Shown: in pieces, positions 1-8,539 of the stretch | How positions within the stretch are numbered: the first letter of the stretch is position 1 | How the letters are laid out: each line of letters opens with the position of its first letter | NCBI GenBank assembly: GCA_014860445.1 | Contig: JACZJT010000003.1 | Location: forward strand, 1-64,000 | Source: Burkholderiales bacterium | GTDB lineage: Bacteria > Pseudomonadota > Gammaproteobacteria > Burkholderiales > SG8-39 | Reading direction: 5' to 3' | DNA length: 64,000 nt | Program-made: the position numbers and the translations under genes | The notes under the pieces: generated by a model | Database searches by the model: none | The model's input: the letters and a program-made list of their open reading frames with translations, nothing else | Told to the model about the DNA's origin: nothing

Positions 1-120
1 AATCAGCTTCGCCTTGAATACGACTTCTTTCGGCAGGTCTTCATATTTGAGCTTGGCCGTGTGGTCGGCAAACTTCATCGTCAATCCCTCGAGATCTTCG
101 CGGGTGTAGGTGTCGGTCAT
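1..120 (-). CDS. MmgE/PrpD family protein, N-terminal part (runs off window)
   Basis: The first 40 codons of a leftward gene begin at the ATG at 118-120. The phrase KYEDLPKEVVFKAKLI matches the conserved opening of MmgE/PrpD proteins, where a short helix is followed by 'Y-x-D-L-P-x-E-V-V-x-x-A-K'. The family includes 2-methylcitrate dehydratase and cis-aconitate isomerases, but many members act on unknown substrates in catabolic operons. It lies 53 bp downstream of a deacetylase-like gene on the same strand and is probably the fourth gene of that operon. Too little is visible to say more about the substrate. Confidence 0.65.
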   Translation of the reverse strand, partial: MTDTYTREDLEGLTMKFADHTAKLKYEDLPKEVVFKAKLI

Positions 121-173
121 TTCTAAATCTCCTGATTAAAATTTTTCAAAACCACTCACTTAAGCCGCCATGT

Positions 174-1100
174 CTAGCCCTGTTGCTTCCTGAACGTGTC
201 GAGAATGTCCGCGCCTGTGGCAGCCCAAACCCCGTCATGCGCGACAATGTATCGCAGCGCCTCCGCAAGATAGCGGATACGGTAGGGATGTCCGATTACC
301 CAAGGATGCAACGCTATCGACAGGATGCGCCCGCCATACTGCTCGGATTCGCGGTAGAGCGTATCGAACTGGTCTTTAATCTGCTGAACATAGTCCGACT
401 CCCGCTGCTTGAGTTCGAACAAAAGGTGACGATCGTCTATTTCTAGGGTGTGCGGCATCGACCACAGCGCTTTTTTGCTGGTGCGAAACTCGTAGGGCAA
501 GTCGTCGTTAGCCCAATCGCAGAGGTACTCGACGCCTTGAGAGGCAACCAGATCAGGGGTTTTTGAGGATTCTGATTTGCCGATCGACAACCAGCCGCGG
601 ATAGGCTGACCGCTGATGCGACGCAACGTCGCGATCGATTCGCTCACAAACTCCTTTTCGAGGTTCTCGTCCATACCTTCGTAGTGCATGCGGCCCATGT
701 GCACGCCGTGGCCGATGATCTCCCAGTCTCGCTTGTTTACTTCTTCAACCAGCACAGGGTAGCGCTCAGCTACTGCTGAGTTCATTGGCACGGAAGCCTT
801 GATACCAAGGTCATCGAGCAACTTCATTACCCTAAATACACCAACACGTAGCCCGTAGTCGCGGTGCGAGTAGTTACGATAGTCAGGATAGGGGCGATTG
901 AACATGCCTGGCGGAGCAACAGGCTTTCCTTCCAGGTCCATCGGATACCACTGCAGTGCTGGCGTAACCCACAGCGCCACGCGGGCCTTGTTCGGCCAAA
1001 CCACGGGCGTGCGGCGAAAGGTGATAGACCAGTCATAGTAGTCCTGGTCCATCCCATATTTTCGAATGGGGTATTTCAGGTATTCATTGGGCAAGGCCAT
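174..1100 (-). CDS. Polysaccharide deacetylase/allantoinase (PuuE)-like hydrolase, copy 1
   Basis: A 308-residue protein of the NodB-fold carbohydrate esterase 4 superfamily. It is closest in style to PuuE-type cofactor-independent allantoinases: an N-terminal 'WPNKARVALWV' strand, then 'HRDYGLRVGVFRVMKLLDD', then a histidine-rich 'GHGVHMGRMH' motif near residue 130. Family members hydrolyse C-N bonds in N-acetyl sugars or in cyclic ureides and imides. It is the third gene of a leftward operon, 4 bp after its paralogue. The start is supported by an AGGAAA sequence just upstream. The substrate is unknown; the linked cysteine hydrolase favours a nitrogen-containing small molecule over a polysaccharide. 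Confidence 0.8.
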   Translation of the reverse strand: MALPNEYLKYPIRKYGMDQDYYDWSITFRRTPVVWPNKARVALWVTPALQWYPMDLEGKPVAPPGMFNRPYPDYRNYSHRDYGLRVGVFRVMKLLDDLGIKASVPMNSAVAERYPVLVEEVNKRDWEIIGHGVHMGRMHYEGMDENLEKEFVSESIATLRRISGQPIRGWLSIGKSESSKTPDLVASQGVEYLCDWANDDLPYEFRTSKKALWSMPHTLEIDDRHLLFELKQRESDYVQQIKDQFDTLYRESEQYGGRILSIALHPWVIGHPYRIRYLAEALRYIVAHDGVWAATGADILDTFRKQQG

Positions 1101-1104
1101 GGCG

Positions 1105-2019
1105 CTATTTCCTAGTGCTTTGCAGTTGGGCCGCCACGACGTCGTCGTAGTGGTACTTGTAGTAGTGCTGGGCGATTTCGCGCCCCGTGGTCACCCAAAC
1201 GCCGTCATGGCTGGTGATGTACTCGAGCGCTTCGGCGAAGGGGCCGATACGGTGGGGCTGGCCGATCAGAAACGGGTGCAGCGGGATGCACATTACGGTT
1301 CCGTTCTCCGCTCCTTCCTCATAGAGTTGGTCAAACTGCGCTTTGATGGTTTCGGCATAATGACGCGGCGATCTTGCGGCAACCTGATGGAAAACCATGA
1401 TGTCGTTCATCTCCACAGCGTAGGGCATGGAGATCAACTTTCCCTTTTTGACCTTGACAGGCTGCGGCTGGTCGTCGTGAAACAGGTCGCATGTGTACAG
1501 CACTTCATACTCCGCCAACAGGTCCAGCGTCATCTCGGTGTTACTGAGCGCCGGCGAAAGCCACCCCGCCACGCTCTGTCCAGAGTGCTTTTTGATTGTC
1601 GCGATGACGTCCTCAATAAACTCCCGGTGCTGCGCTTCGCTCATGCCGTACTGGAAACGGGTGTTATAGACGCCGTGCGAGAATAGCTCCCAGTTGCGCT
1701 TGAGGCATGCCTCGATTATTTCAGGATGGTGGTCGCAGACGGCGACGTTGAGCGAGACGCTTCCACGCACGCCGTACCGGTCCATCACCTCCATCAATCT
1801 CCACAATCCGGCGCGATTTCCGTAGTCGCGGGACGAATAGAACTGGATATCCGGGGCCGGTCGGGCCATATCCTTCCGGGTGGGATGAGGCGGCGGATAT
1901 AATTCGTAGAATTCTATATTCGGGACGACCCAGAAGGCCACACGAGCCCCGTTTGGCCAGGTGATCTTGGGCCGATTGTTGTATGGGGAATAGACATAGA
2001 CGTTTGGATCGCTAAGCAT
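1105..2019 (-). CDS. Polysaccharide deacetylase/allantoinase (PuuE)-like hydrolase, copy 2
   Basis: A 304-residue paralogue of the next gene downstream, with the same architecture: 'WPNGARVAFWV' near residue 22, 'SSRDYGNRAGLWRLMEVMD' near 60, and 'FSHGVYNTRFQYG' near 130. The second metal-site histidine of copy 1 (GRMH) is replaced here (TRFQ), so the copies may differ in metal binding or in substrate. The start codon overlaps the end of the upstream cysteine hydrolase by 8 bp, a sign of translational coupling. Tandem paralogues suggest either a heteromeric enzyme or two successive ring or amide hydrolyses. Family assignment is firm; function is inferred. Confidence 0.8.
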   Translation of the reverse strand: MLSDPNVYVYSPYNNRPKITWPNGARVAFWVVPNIEFYELYPPPHPTRKDMARPAPDIQFYSSRDYGNRAGLWRLMEVMDRYGVRGSVSLNVAVCDHHPEIIEACLKRNWELFSHGVYNTRFQYGMSEAQHREFIEDVIATIKKHSGQSVAGWLSPALSNTEMTLDLLAEYEVLYTCDLFHDDQPQPVKVKKGKLISMPYAVEMNDIMVFHQVAARSPRHYAETIKAQFDQLYEEGAENGTVMCIPLHPFLIGQPHRIGPFAEALEYITSHDGVWVTTGREIAQHYYKYHYDDVVAAQLQSTRK

Positions 2020-2704
2020 GATTTCGTTCCTGGTTGTTTGGCGGCGCGTACGATTTTAGGTATGCGATTACCTCCGCTACTGGTAAGACGTCGGCGTACT
2101 TCATTGCCATGTCGTAGAGACTGGCGAAGTGCGGGCTTTCATGGCGGTCGTCAACGCACTCCTCGGGAACAACGGTGCGGTAGCCGTATTGCAAACTATC
2201 AACGACGGTAGCCCGCACACATCCGGAAGTCGACCCTCCGGTGACGATGAGGGTATCGACGCGATGCCACACGAGTAGCGAGCCCAGGTTGGTCTGGAAG
2301 AAGGCCGACGCACCGCGCTTATCGATGACAATGTCACGTTCTCGATCCACGCTCAGGCGATCATCGAGCTCGGCGCGGCGCGAACCAAATTTAATATTCT
2401 GGAGCGAATCAGGATTATCGCTGCGGGTACCCCAAATTCCGCATTCGATGGGCTGCTTGTAGGCAATGTATGTCCAGACGATCGGAAGATTCTTGGCGCG
2501 CGCGAGAGCAGCTATCGCATTGACGTAATCCATCTGCTTCGGATCGGCGGAATACGCCGAGTTAAACTCGGCTTCCAAGGTAAATGCCTTTTGCAAATCG
2601 ACATTGACGACCATCGCCTTGCTTCCAAAACCGTAGCGCCGACGCCTGGGATTGCCCTTCATCTCCTCGTACAATTGACGTGCGGTTTTATCAGATAATT
2701 CCAT
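2012..2704 (-). CDS. Isochorismatase-family cysteine hydrolase
   Basis: A 230-residue cysteine hydrolase. The expected catalytic triad is visible: Asp in 'VNVDLQKAF', Lys in 'IVIDKRGASAF', and the nucleophile Cys in 'GGSTSGCVRATVVD'. Such enzymes hydrolyse amides such as N-carbamoylsarcosine, nicotinamide or ureidoacrylate. I chose the ATG at 2702-2704 because GCAGGAG lies 4 bases upstream. The frame stays open to 2809, but that extension runs into insertion-sequence DNA. It is the first gene of the operon with the two allantoinase-like proteins and MmgE/PrpD. The insertion sequence at 2793-3651 sits only about 90 bp upstream and may have displaced the native promoter. Confidence 0.85.
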   Translation of the reverse strand: MELSDKTARQLYEEMKGNPRRRRYGFGSKAMVVNVDLQKAFTLEAEFNSAYSADPKQMDYVNAIAALARAKNLPIVWTYIAYKQPIECGIWGTRSDNPDSLQNIKFGSRRAELDDRLSVDRERDIVIDKRGASAFFQTNLGSLLVWHRVDTLIVTGGSTSGCVRATVVDSLQYGYRTVVPEECVDDRHESPHFASLYDMAMKYADVLPVAEVIAYLKSYAPPNNQERNHA

Positions 2705-2792
2705 GTTGCTCCTGCTCGTTGTGCTTGGCCGCGTGGGGCAACTGCGGCGGTTCTTTTTGTTGTTCTGCCTCCCTTTGCTGCGTAGTAAGTAG

Positions 2793-3651
2793 CTAGGGGC
2801 TGTTGACATTCAAGTAAGCCAGACGAAGGTACAGACCAGATGCAAGAAAGCCATGTAGCTGCGAGCGAGCTTTTCGTATCGAGTGGCAATGCGCCGAAAA
2901 TGTTTGATGCGTGCGAAGAAGCGCTCGATCAGATTGCGATCCTTGTACAGATGCGTATCGTAGGCCCTGTGTTCCTTTCGGTTGGAACGCGGCGGAATGA
3001 CCGCTTGGGCACCGCTGGCCTGGATACTCTGAACCAAGGCATCGGCGTCGTAGCCCTTGTCGGCAATGACCGCATCGGTGCGGATGTCTGCGATCAAGTC
3101 GGTGGCGAAGTCGATATCGGCGATCTGACCCGGGCTCAGAATCAGCCGCAGCGGGTTGCCCAAAGCATCCACTGCGGTGTGGACTTTGGTGCTCAGTCCG
3201 CCGCGCGAGCGCCCGATCGCTTGCGCGCCTTTTTTTAGCAGCACCAGAGGAGTGCTGGTGTGCGCGCACGATGGTGCTGTCCAGAAACAGTTCTTCACAG
3301 TCCGCATCCTTGGCCAGTCCCGCAAATACCCTCTCCCAAACCCCGTTGTTCGACCAGCGCCCGAAGCGCTTGTACACGCTATTCCAAAGCCCGAATTGGG
3401 CAGGCAGATCGCGCCACGGACTGCCGGTGCGCGCGATCCACAGCACTGCCTCGACGAATAGTCGGTTGTCCTCGCCCGTGCGCCCCGGATCACCGGCTTT
3501 ACCGGGCAACATCGACTCTAAGCGCTGCCACTGGTCATCACGCAACCATCGACGAACCATCCTGACCTCCCGCAAATATCAGGATGTAAACAGATTTCGG
3601 ACAAAGTTAACAGCCCCCAACCGTAAAATATTGAATGTCAACAGGCCCTAG
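2793..3651. mobile_element. IS5 family (IS427-type) insertion sequence
   Basis: About 850 bp bounded by inverted ends: GGGGCTGTTGACATTCAA at the left and, on the opposite strand at the right, GGGCCTGTTGACATTCAA. CTAG is present at both boundaries (2793-2796 and 3648-3651), as expected for IS427-group target sites. A further inward-facing end-like sequence (GTTAACAGCCCC, 3606-3617) lies inside the right boundary. It carries one two-frame transposase gene. Confidence 0.8.
2810..3575 (-). CDS. IS5/IS427-group transposase, two overlapping frames
   Basis: The N-terminal frame begins 'MREVRMVRRWLRDDQW' and contains the first catalytic Asp in 'ELFLDSTIVRAHQH'. The C-terminal frame carries 'DAVIADKGYDADAL' (second Asp) and ends with 'RNLIERFFARIKHFRRIATRYEK' (Glu region). 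The frames join at a run of seven A (3230-3236, T on the plus strand), the usual site of programmed frameshifting in this group. So the element may still make a full transposase of about 255 residues. Neither frame alone holds the complete DDE triad. Confidence 0.8.
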
Positions 3652-3663
3652 GAATAATAACTA

Positions 3664-4550
3664 GAAGGTATCTCAAAAATAGTGGTTAAAGTATCTGTTA
3701 ACGTTCAATGAGTTCTGTTAACTTAGGCGCATCTGTCAGACACATGAGGGGGCGCCATGAGTCGAGCCGAGGAACTCACCGAGGAGCAATGGGCGGTCAT
3801 CGAACATCTGTTTCCGGAGTTACAGCCACGCGAGGATGCGCGAGGCCGACCTCCAGCCGATACCCGAGCAGTGCTCAACGGAGTGCTTTGGGTAATGCGC
3901 ACCGGTGCGCCGTGGGCCGCTCTTCCAGAACGGTGTCCGCCGTACCAGACTTGCCACCGGCGTTTCCAGACGTGGGTGCGAACGGGCACCCTACGAGTGG
4001 TCTTGGAAGCACTGGCCGAGGATCTGCGAAGTCGGGGCAAGCTCGACCTGTCGGAGTGCTTTATCGACGCGACCTTTGCAGCCGCGAAAAAGGGGGCTCT
4101 GGTGTTGGCAAGACCAAGCGTGGCAAGGGGACCAAGATCATGGCAGTGGCGGACCGCAATGGTCTTCCTATCGCCGTTCACACAGAAAGCGCTTCGCCGC
4201 ATGAAGTCACCCTTGTCCAAGCCACCCTTGAGCGATCTCTTCTTGGAGAGCAGCCGGCTCGGTTGATCGGCGATAAAGCCTATGACAGCGACAAACTCGA
4301 TGCGAAGCTTGACCAGCAGGGTATTGAACTGATCGATCCACATCGGAGCAATTGAATTGCTCCCTGGACTCAAGACGGGCGCGCTCTGCGTCGCTACGTG
4401 CGCCGCTGGAAGATCGAGCACCTGTTCGCTTGGCTGGGTAACTTCCGAAGATTGCTTCATCGCTGGGAGTTTCACCTTGAAAACTATACCGGATTCGTGT
4501 AGCTGGGCTGCATGATCATGCTATTACGAAATTATTCTTGAGATGCCTTC
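3664..4550. mobile_element. IS5 family (IS427-type) insertion sequence, decayed
   Basis: An 887-bp element with matching inverted ends: GAAGGTATCTCAAAAATA at the left and GAAGGCATCTCAAGAATA read inward from the right. Both ends are flanked by TA. It begins only 12 bp beyond the right end of the previous insertion sequence and faces the other way. Its transposase is inactivated. Confidence 0.75.
3757..4502 (+). pseudogene. IS5-family transposase, inactivated by stop codons
   Basis: It starts '[19 protein letters not shown]' and reads to '[14 protein letters not shown]' (first catalytic Asp). It then continues in the -1 frame after the AAAAAGGGGG run near 4088, which is the normal frameshift site of the group. 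The second part has '[14 protein letters not shown]' (second Asp). It is stopped by TGA at 4353-4355, after 'DPHRSN', where intact relatives continue. The expected tail '[20 protein letters not shown]' follows in the same frame up to TAG at 4500. So the frameshift is probably natural, but the internal TGA removes the catalytic Glu and kills the gene. Confidence 0.8.
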
Positions 4551-4729
4551 TAATTAATATCAAACAATAGTTGCCAATACTAATACTCCAAGAATCAATG
4601 TCAAGGAGATTAAGATCTTTGTATCAATCTGACGGGATGATGACGCTTCAACTTAAGGCATAATCTGCCCGCTATCGAGCATCCTTACACTACGGGCCTT
4701 TTGCGCCCCAATTGCATCGCAGACCGTTA

Positions 4730-5067
4730 GCACGGCATTCTCGAATACTTCCCCCGGTTAGACGGTAACCTGCGTGCCCATATTGCGGGCACGATATCCG
4801 CCGGGTTGCCTTGCTGTTGCGAAACTGTAAGCGCCGCGCCGCAACGACCGCAGGTTATCAGCCCCGCGAACGGATGCTTACCCGCTCCGCGCCGGGTGCG
4901 ACTGACTTGTCCGGTGTTGCACAGTGTCCAGGTTTCATCGTTTCATCGTCGACGACGCGAAGATGCTCGCGTTTACCGATTTCCTCGCCTGCTGCATATT
5001 TCTCGCGCACGGAATCATAGCCAAATGGCGGATAACCCACCGCGCCGTTACGCAGCCGCAAACGCAT
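4730..5067 (-). pseudogene. Relic of a serine site-specific recombinase (zinc-ribbon part)
   Basis: Leftward reading gives 'GAVGYPPFGYDSVREKYAAG', like the 'GG-x-P-P-(Y/F)-G-Y' motif at the start of the recombinase domain. In a second frame it gives 'GKHPFAGLITCGRCGAALTV', a typical recombinase zinc beta-ribbon with the first CxxC pair. The two parts lie in different frames, and the second CxxC pair and the catalytic resolvase domain are missing. It abuts the left end of the IS630 at 5068. It is not derived from the intact recombinase at 47-49 kb, whose ribbon reads 'GLVVCGRCGNRMTV'. Confidence 0.5.
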
Positions 5068-6199
5068 TATTCCATTTCCATATCATTAGGACTATAATAA
5101 TGGCTTCTCGACAACCCTGTGGGGTGTGCGATGGCCAGAACGGCGCGTGGAGCGGAAGTATTGGAGATGGCGCAGGAGATGATCGTGCGGGCGAAGACGA
5201 TCGAGGAGTTGCGGCAGGCGCAGGCGGTAGTGCTACCGTTGGCGCACGGATTGAGCATCGAGCAGACCGCAAAGGCGATCGGGCGCTCAGTGGCGTGGAC
5301 CTGCCGCTTGCGCAATCGGTTTCTGGCCGGCGAGACTGTCGGAGACGGGCAGCGCCAGCGTCCCGGCGGGCGACGGCGGCAGAACCTGAGTATCGAGGGG
5401 GAAACGCAAGTCCTGGCGCCATTCCTCGATCGCGCTCAGAACGGCGGCATCCTGGTGGTCCCCCAGATCAAGGCCGAACTGGAGGCCGCGCTGGGGCGCA
5501 CCATAGCTCTGTCATCGGTCTACAATCTCTTGCATCGGCACGGCTGGCGCAAGCTGGCGCCGGACAAGCGGCATCCCCAGAGCGATCCTGTGGCGCAGGA
5601 GGCGTGGAAAAAAAACTCCCCGAGACGCTAGCCGAACTCATCGCCGACTGGCCGCAGACGGACCCGGTCAAGCTGATGTTTCAGGACGAGGCACGTTTCG
5701 GGCGCATCAACGACGTGCGTCGTTGCTGGGCGCCACGGCCGGTGCGACCGCTGTGCCGAGCCATGGTGACTCACGAATACACTTACGCCTACGGCGCGGT
5801 AGATGTGCTCAACGGCGAGCTCGATTCGCTCATCCTCCCGCACGTGAACACCGATTGCATGCAAATCTTCCTCGATGAAGTCGGGGCGCGCCATCCGATG
5901 CACCGCATCATCCTGGTGCTCGACGGGGCCGGCTGGCATGCCAGCACCGAACTCAAGCCGCCCGGGAATATGAGACTGCTCAGCCTGCCGCCCTACGCTC
6001 CGGAACTCAATCCGGTCGAGCATCTGTGGGACGAACTTCGCGAGAAGCACTTCCACAATAAGGCGTTCGATTCCATGGACGCGCTCGAAGACCAGCTTCA
6101 AACGGGCTTGCTGGCTCTGGAGAACGACATGCCGCAGGTCAAGTCCATCGTTGCCTGGGACTGGATCGTTAATGCCCTATTGAAGTAGAAATGGAATTA
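5068..6199. mobile_element. IS630 family insertion sequence
   Basis: Inverted ends TTCCATTTC (from 5070) and GAAATGGAA (6189-6197) bracket one transposase, with TA next to each end as expected for IS630. It lies within the degraded recombinase region. Confidence 0.75.
5131..6188 (+). CDS. IS630 family transposase, two frames joined at an A8 run
   Basis: The first frame (ATG at 5131, to about 5631) holds the helix-turn-helix region, 'ATG...MARTARGAEVLEMAQ' through 'LLHRHGWRKLAPDKRHPQ'. The second frame, entered at eight A residues (5608-5615), holds the DDE domain: 'LMFQDEARFGRI' (Asp), 'IILVLDGAGWHAS' (Asp) and 'YAPELNPVEHLWDEL' (Glu). Many IS630 elements have such an overlap and use programmed frameshifting. 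Alternatively, a one-base slip at this homopolymer has inactivated the gene; the sequence alone cannot decide. Confidence 0.8.
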
Positions 6200-6645
6200 C
6201 ACGCAGGCTACGCTCACCCAAACGCACCCTGCCATGTTGCTTCCCGTGCCAGCGCACCAGCCCGCTACGGCCTCCGGGATCTACGGGCCAGTCAACTCCT
6301 CGGCTGAGGCGATGCAGCAACAACTTGATCAATGCGCGGCTGGTATGCCCAAGTACGGGTTCCAGCGTCGCCTTCGCGTCGATGATCAAATCGAACATCG
6401 GCAGCGCCAAGTGCTAGTCTCCGGCGAACAGATTGTGTACCGCCTCGGCGATCCCCTTGCGGTAATTGCGATGTATCATGCAAAGCGCTGTTTTCTTACC
6501 TGCTTTCGTGCTATTTTTCGATTGGCGTTTTCTCCTATTCGAGGTTCTTGCCTGGCAAGATCGACTCTCGCAGATTTACCGGCGAAACCGCTATCCCTCA
6601 ACATTCAACTACGTCTGGGGCACTGCCAAAAAGGAGGATTCATCA
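6200..6645 (-). other. Degraded coding remnant upstream of the importer, unidentified
   Basis: No intact gene fits. On the minus strand, a frame 'ALPMFDLIIDAKATLEPVLG' through 'VDWPVDPGGRSGLVRWHG' (about 6213-6410) reads like real protein. A stop interrupts the same frame, upstream of which 'IAEAVHNLFAGD' is seen. I do not recognise the family. It may be the upstream part of the region into which the IS630 inserted. The last ~20 bp hold the AAGGAGG ribosome-binding site of the next gene. Confidence 0.3.
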
Positions 6646-7650
6646 ATGGATCTACAAATGCTTTCTAAGAAACGCACTACGCTCGGCCTTGTGGTCTCAA
6701 TGGTCGTTGGATGGGTGCTGTTGGCGCCCCCGGCGGTTGCGGCGACATATACCGTACGTTACGCCATGCAGAAGGTTCCCGAGGATTTCGTCTACCGAGC
6801 CAAGGACTGGGGCGCGAAGTTCGGCGTCGCAGTGAGCCATACGGTGTCGCCTTCGGCGGTTCGCTCGTTGGAGGCGCTGCTTTCAGGCCAAGCGGATATT
6901 GCCGACAGCGGCTCAGGGCCTGTCCTAAGTGCGATGAGCCGTGCACCCGACAAGCTCATCATCATCGCGGCCACTCATTCCGGCGGGCAGCGGCATGAAC
7001 TTATGGTGCGACCGGACTCGCCCTACAAGTCCGTGGCAGACCTCAGGAGCAAGCGTATCGCAATCGCCGTGGGATCCGGCGCCTACATTATCTTCGAGAA
7101 ATACATTGCACTGAAGGGCTGGGCGAACAGCGACTTCCAACTGGTCAATATGACGCCCGGCGACATGGGCGCTGCCCTTGCCTCCCGCCAAATCGACGCG
7201 GCGCTTACCTGGGAGCCGACGCCGTCGATCCTAGTGACGAAAGGGGTCGTCAAGGTGATCCAGAGCTTCGGCGAGGTGAGCTCGGATCCAGCGTTGCTCG
7301 TCACCACGCGCGCCTTCGCTGAAGCGCATCCGGAGGCGCTCACCCGAGTGCTCGCGTCGATGGTCGACATGTACAAGCTCATTACATCGGATCCTAAAGC
7401 GGCCGGCGAACTCGCCGCGAAGACGGAGGAGGAGAGCGGCGCTGCGGTCAATTCTGCGGTCTTCACCCGCGCCTTCCAACATATGAGCTTCGACATGCAT
7501 GTTACGCCCGCGGCCATCGCCGCGCTGCAATCGGTCGGCGAGTTCATGGTGAAGGCACATCGGATTTCGAACGTGCCGGACTTTAACAAGCTTGTGGATA
7601 TGCGCTACCTCAATGACGCCTTGAAGCTGGAAGGCGGCGTTGGAAAATAG
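6646..7650 (+). CDS. ABC transporter substrate-binding protein (NMT1/SsuA/TauA-like)
   Basis: A 334-residue periplasmic binding protein. The start at 6646 is preceded by AAGGAGG with good spacing; the frame opens earlier, but without a ribosome site. Residues 1-33 form a signal peptide ('TTLGLVVSMVVGWVLLAPPAVAA'-like hydrophobic core, Ala-x-Ala cleavage). Mature motifs typical of the nitrate/sulfonate/taurine class are 'LSGQADIADSGSGPVLSA', 'DLRSKRIAIAVGSGAYIIFE' and 'ASRQIDAALTWEPTPSIL'. It is the first gene of a four-gene importer operon. The ligand cannot be read from sequence. Confidence 0.88.
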   Translation: MDLQMLSKKRTTLGLVVSMVVGWVLLAPPAVAATYTVRYAMQKVPEDFVYRAKDWGAKFGVAVSHTVSPSAVRSLEALLSGQADIADSGSGPVLSAMSRAPDKLIIIAATHSGGQRHELMVRPDSPYKSVADLRSKRIAIAVGSGAYIIFEKYIALKGWANSDFQLVNMTPGDMGAALASRQIDAALTWEPTPSILVTKGVVKVIQSFGEVSSDPALLVTTRAFAEAHPEALTRVLASMVDMYKLITSDPKAAGELAAKTEEESGAAVNSAVFTRAFQHMSFDMHVTPAAIAALQSVGEFMVKAHRISNVPDFNKLVDMRYLNDALKLEGGVGK

Positions 7651-8536
7651 AGGGGAAGCCACACCGGGAGAGCCTGAGTCGGCAACGACCTACACAAGTT
7701 CCTCAGCCACAGCGGTCGCCGGCTCACCTGACGGCCGCTCTCGCTTGTATCCGTCCCGCAGCACCTTAATCGGGACGACCTCCGTCTGCCTATTCGCGCT
7801 GGTCTGGCAAGGCCTGGCGAGCAGCGGCGTGATCCCCGCAGTCGTGCTGCCTGGACCGTTGGATCTGGTGGCGCGTGCGATCTATCTCGCTGGACCAAGT
7901 AGCAATCCACCGTTCCAGCTGGAGGGCGACATTCTGCTCACCCTCTCACGCTTGCTCGGCGGCTTCGCGGTCGCCGCGTTGTTTGCTGTTCCTGTTGGCA
8001 TCGTTTCGGCGGTTTCGCGGCCGATCGCGCTCGTGCTGATGCCGTTCGTCGGGGTATTCATGGCGATCCCTGCGCTCGCTATCGTTCCGATCCTGATGCT
8101 GCTGACTGGAATCGGCAACGCCACTGATTTCACCGTCGTGGTCGTCACGGCCTTCATTCCGATCGTGGTCTATGTTTATGACGGCGTGCGAATGATTGAT
8201 CGCAAATACTTGTGGACCTCCAGATCTTTCGGCGCCCGCAGCGGTGACGTCTTCTGGCACGTGATCGTGCCTGCAGCCATAGTGCCGCTGCTCGCCGGCT
8301 TCCGCATGGGTATGGGCTATGCGTGGCGTTCCCTGATCGCCACTGAAAGTCTGACGGCGCTCACTGGCGGGCTTGGCTATACAATCTTTCAGGCCTCCCA
8401 GTTCTTCGACACAAGAACAATCTACCTTTACATGGTTGTCACAGCGGTACTTGGTTTTGCGATCGAATCCGCGTTTCGCGCGGCTGAGATCCGGACAGCT
8501 GTGCGCTGGGGCACCCTCGCCTCTGGAAAGCGGTGA
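7640..8536 (+). CDS. ABC transporter permease (SsuC/TauC-like)
   Basis: An inner-membrane permease of 298 residues. Its first ~45 residues are a soluble leader, followed by about six membrane spans. The coupling motif lies in 'RSFGARSGDVFWHVIVPAAI' (EAA loop). The best start is TTG at 7640, overlapping the binding-protein gene by 11 bp with GGAAGGCGG upstream. No in-frame ATG offers the full first membrane span. It probably forms a heterodimer with the next gene's product, since both are complete and different. Confidence 0.85.
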   Translation: MENRGEATPGEPESATTYTSSSATAVAGSPDGRSRLYPSRSTLIGTTSVCLFALVWQGLASSGVIPAVVLPGPLDLVARAIYLAGPSSNPPFQLEGDILLTLSRLLGGFAVAALFAVPVGIVSAVSRPIALVLMPFVGVFMAIPALAIVPILMLLTGIGNATDFTVVVVTAFIPIVVYVYDGVRMIDRKYLWTSRSFGARSGDVFWHVIVPAAIVPLLAGFRMGMGYAWRSLIATESLTALTGGLGYTIFQASQFFDTRTIYLYMVVTAVLGFAIESAFRAAEIRTAVRWGTLASGKR

Positions 8537-8539
8537 ATA

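Noticed and set aside
5048-5422. Small leftward frames over the IS630 start
   Set aside because: Antisense to the transposase N-terminus; no motif.
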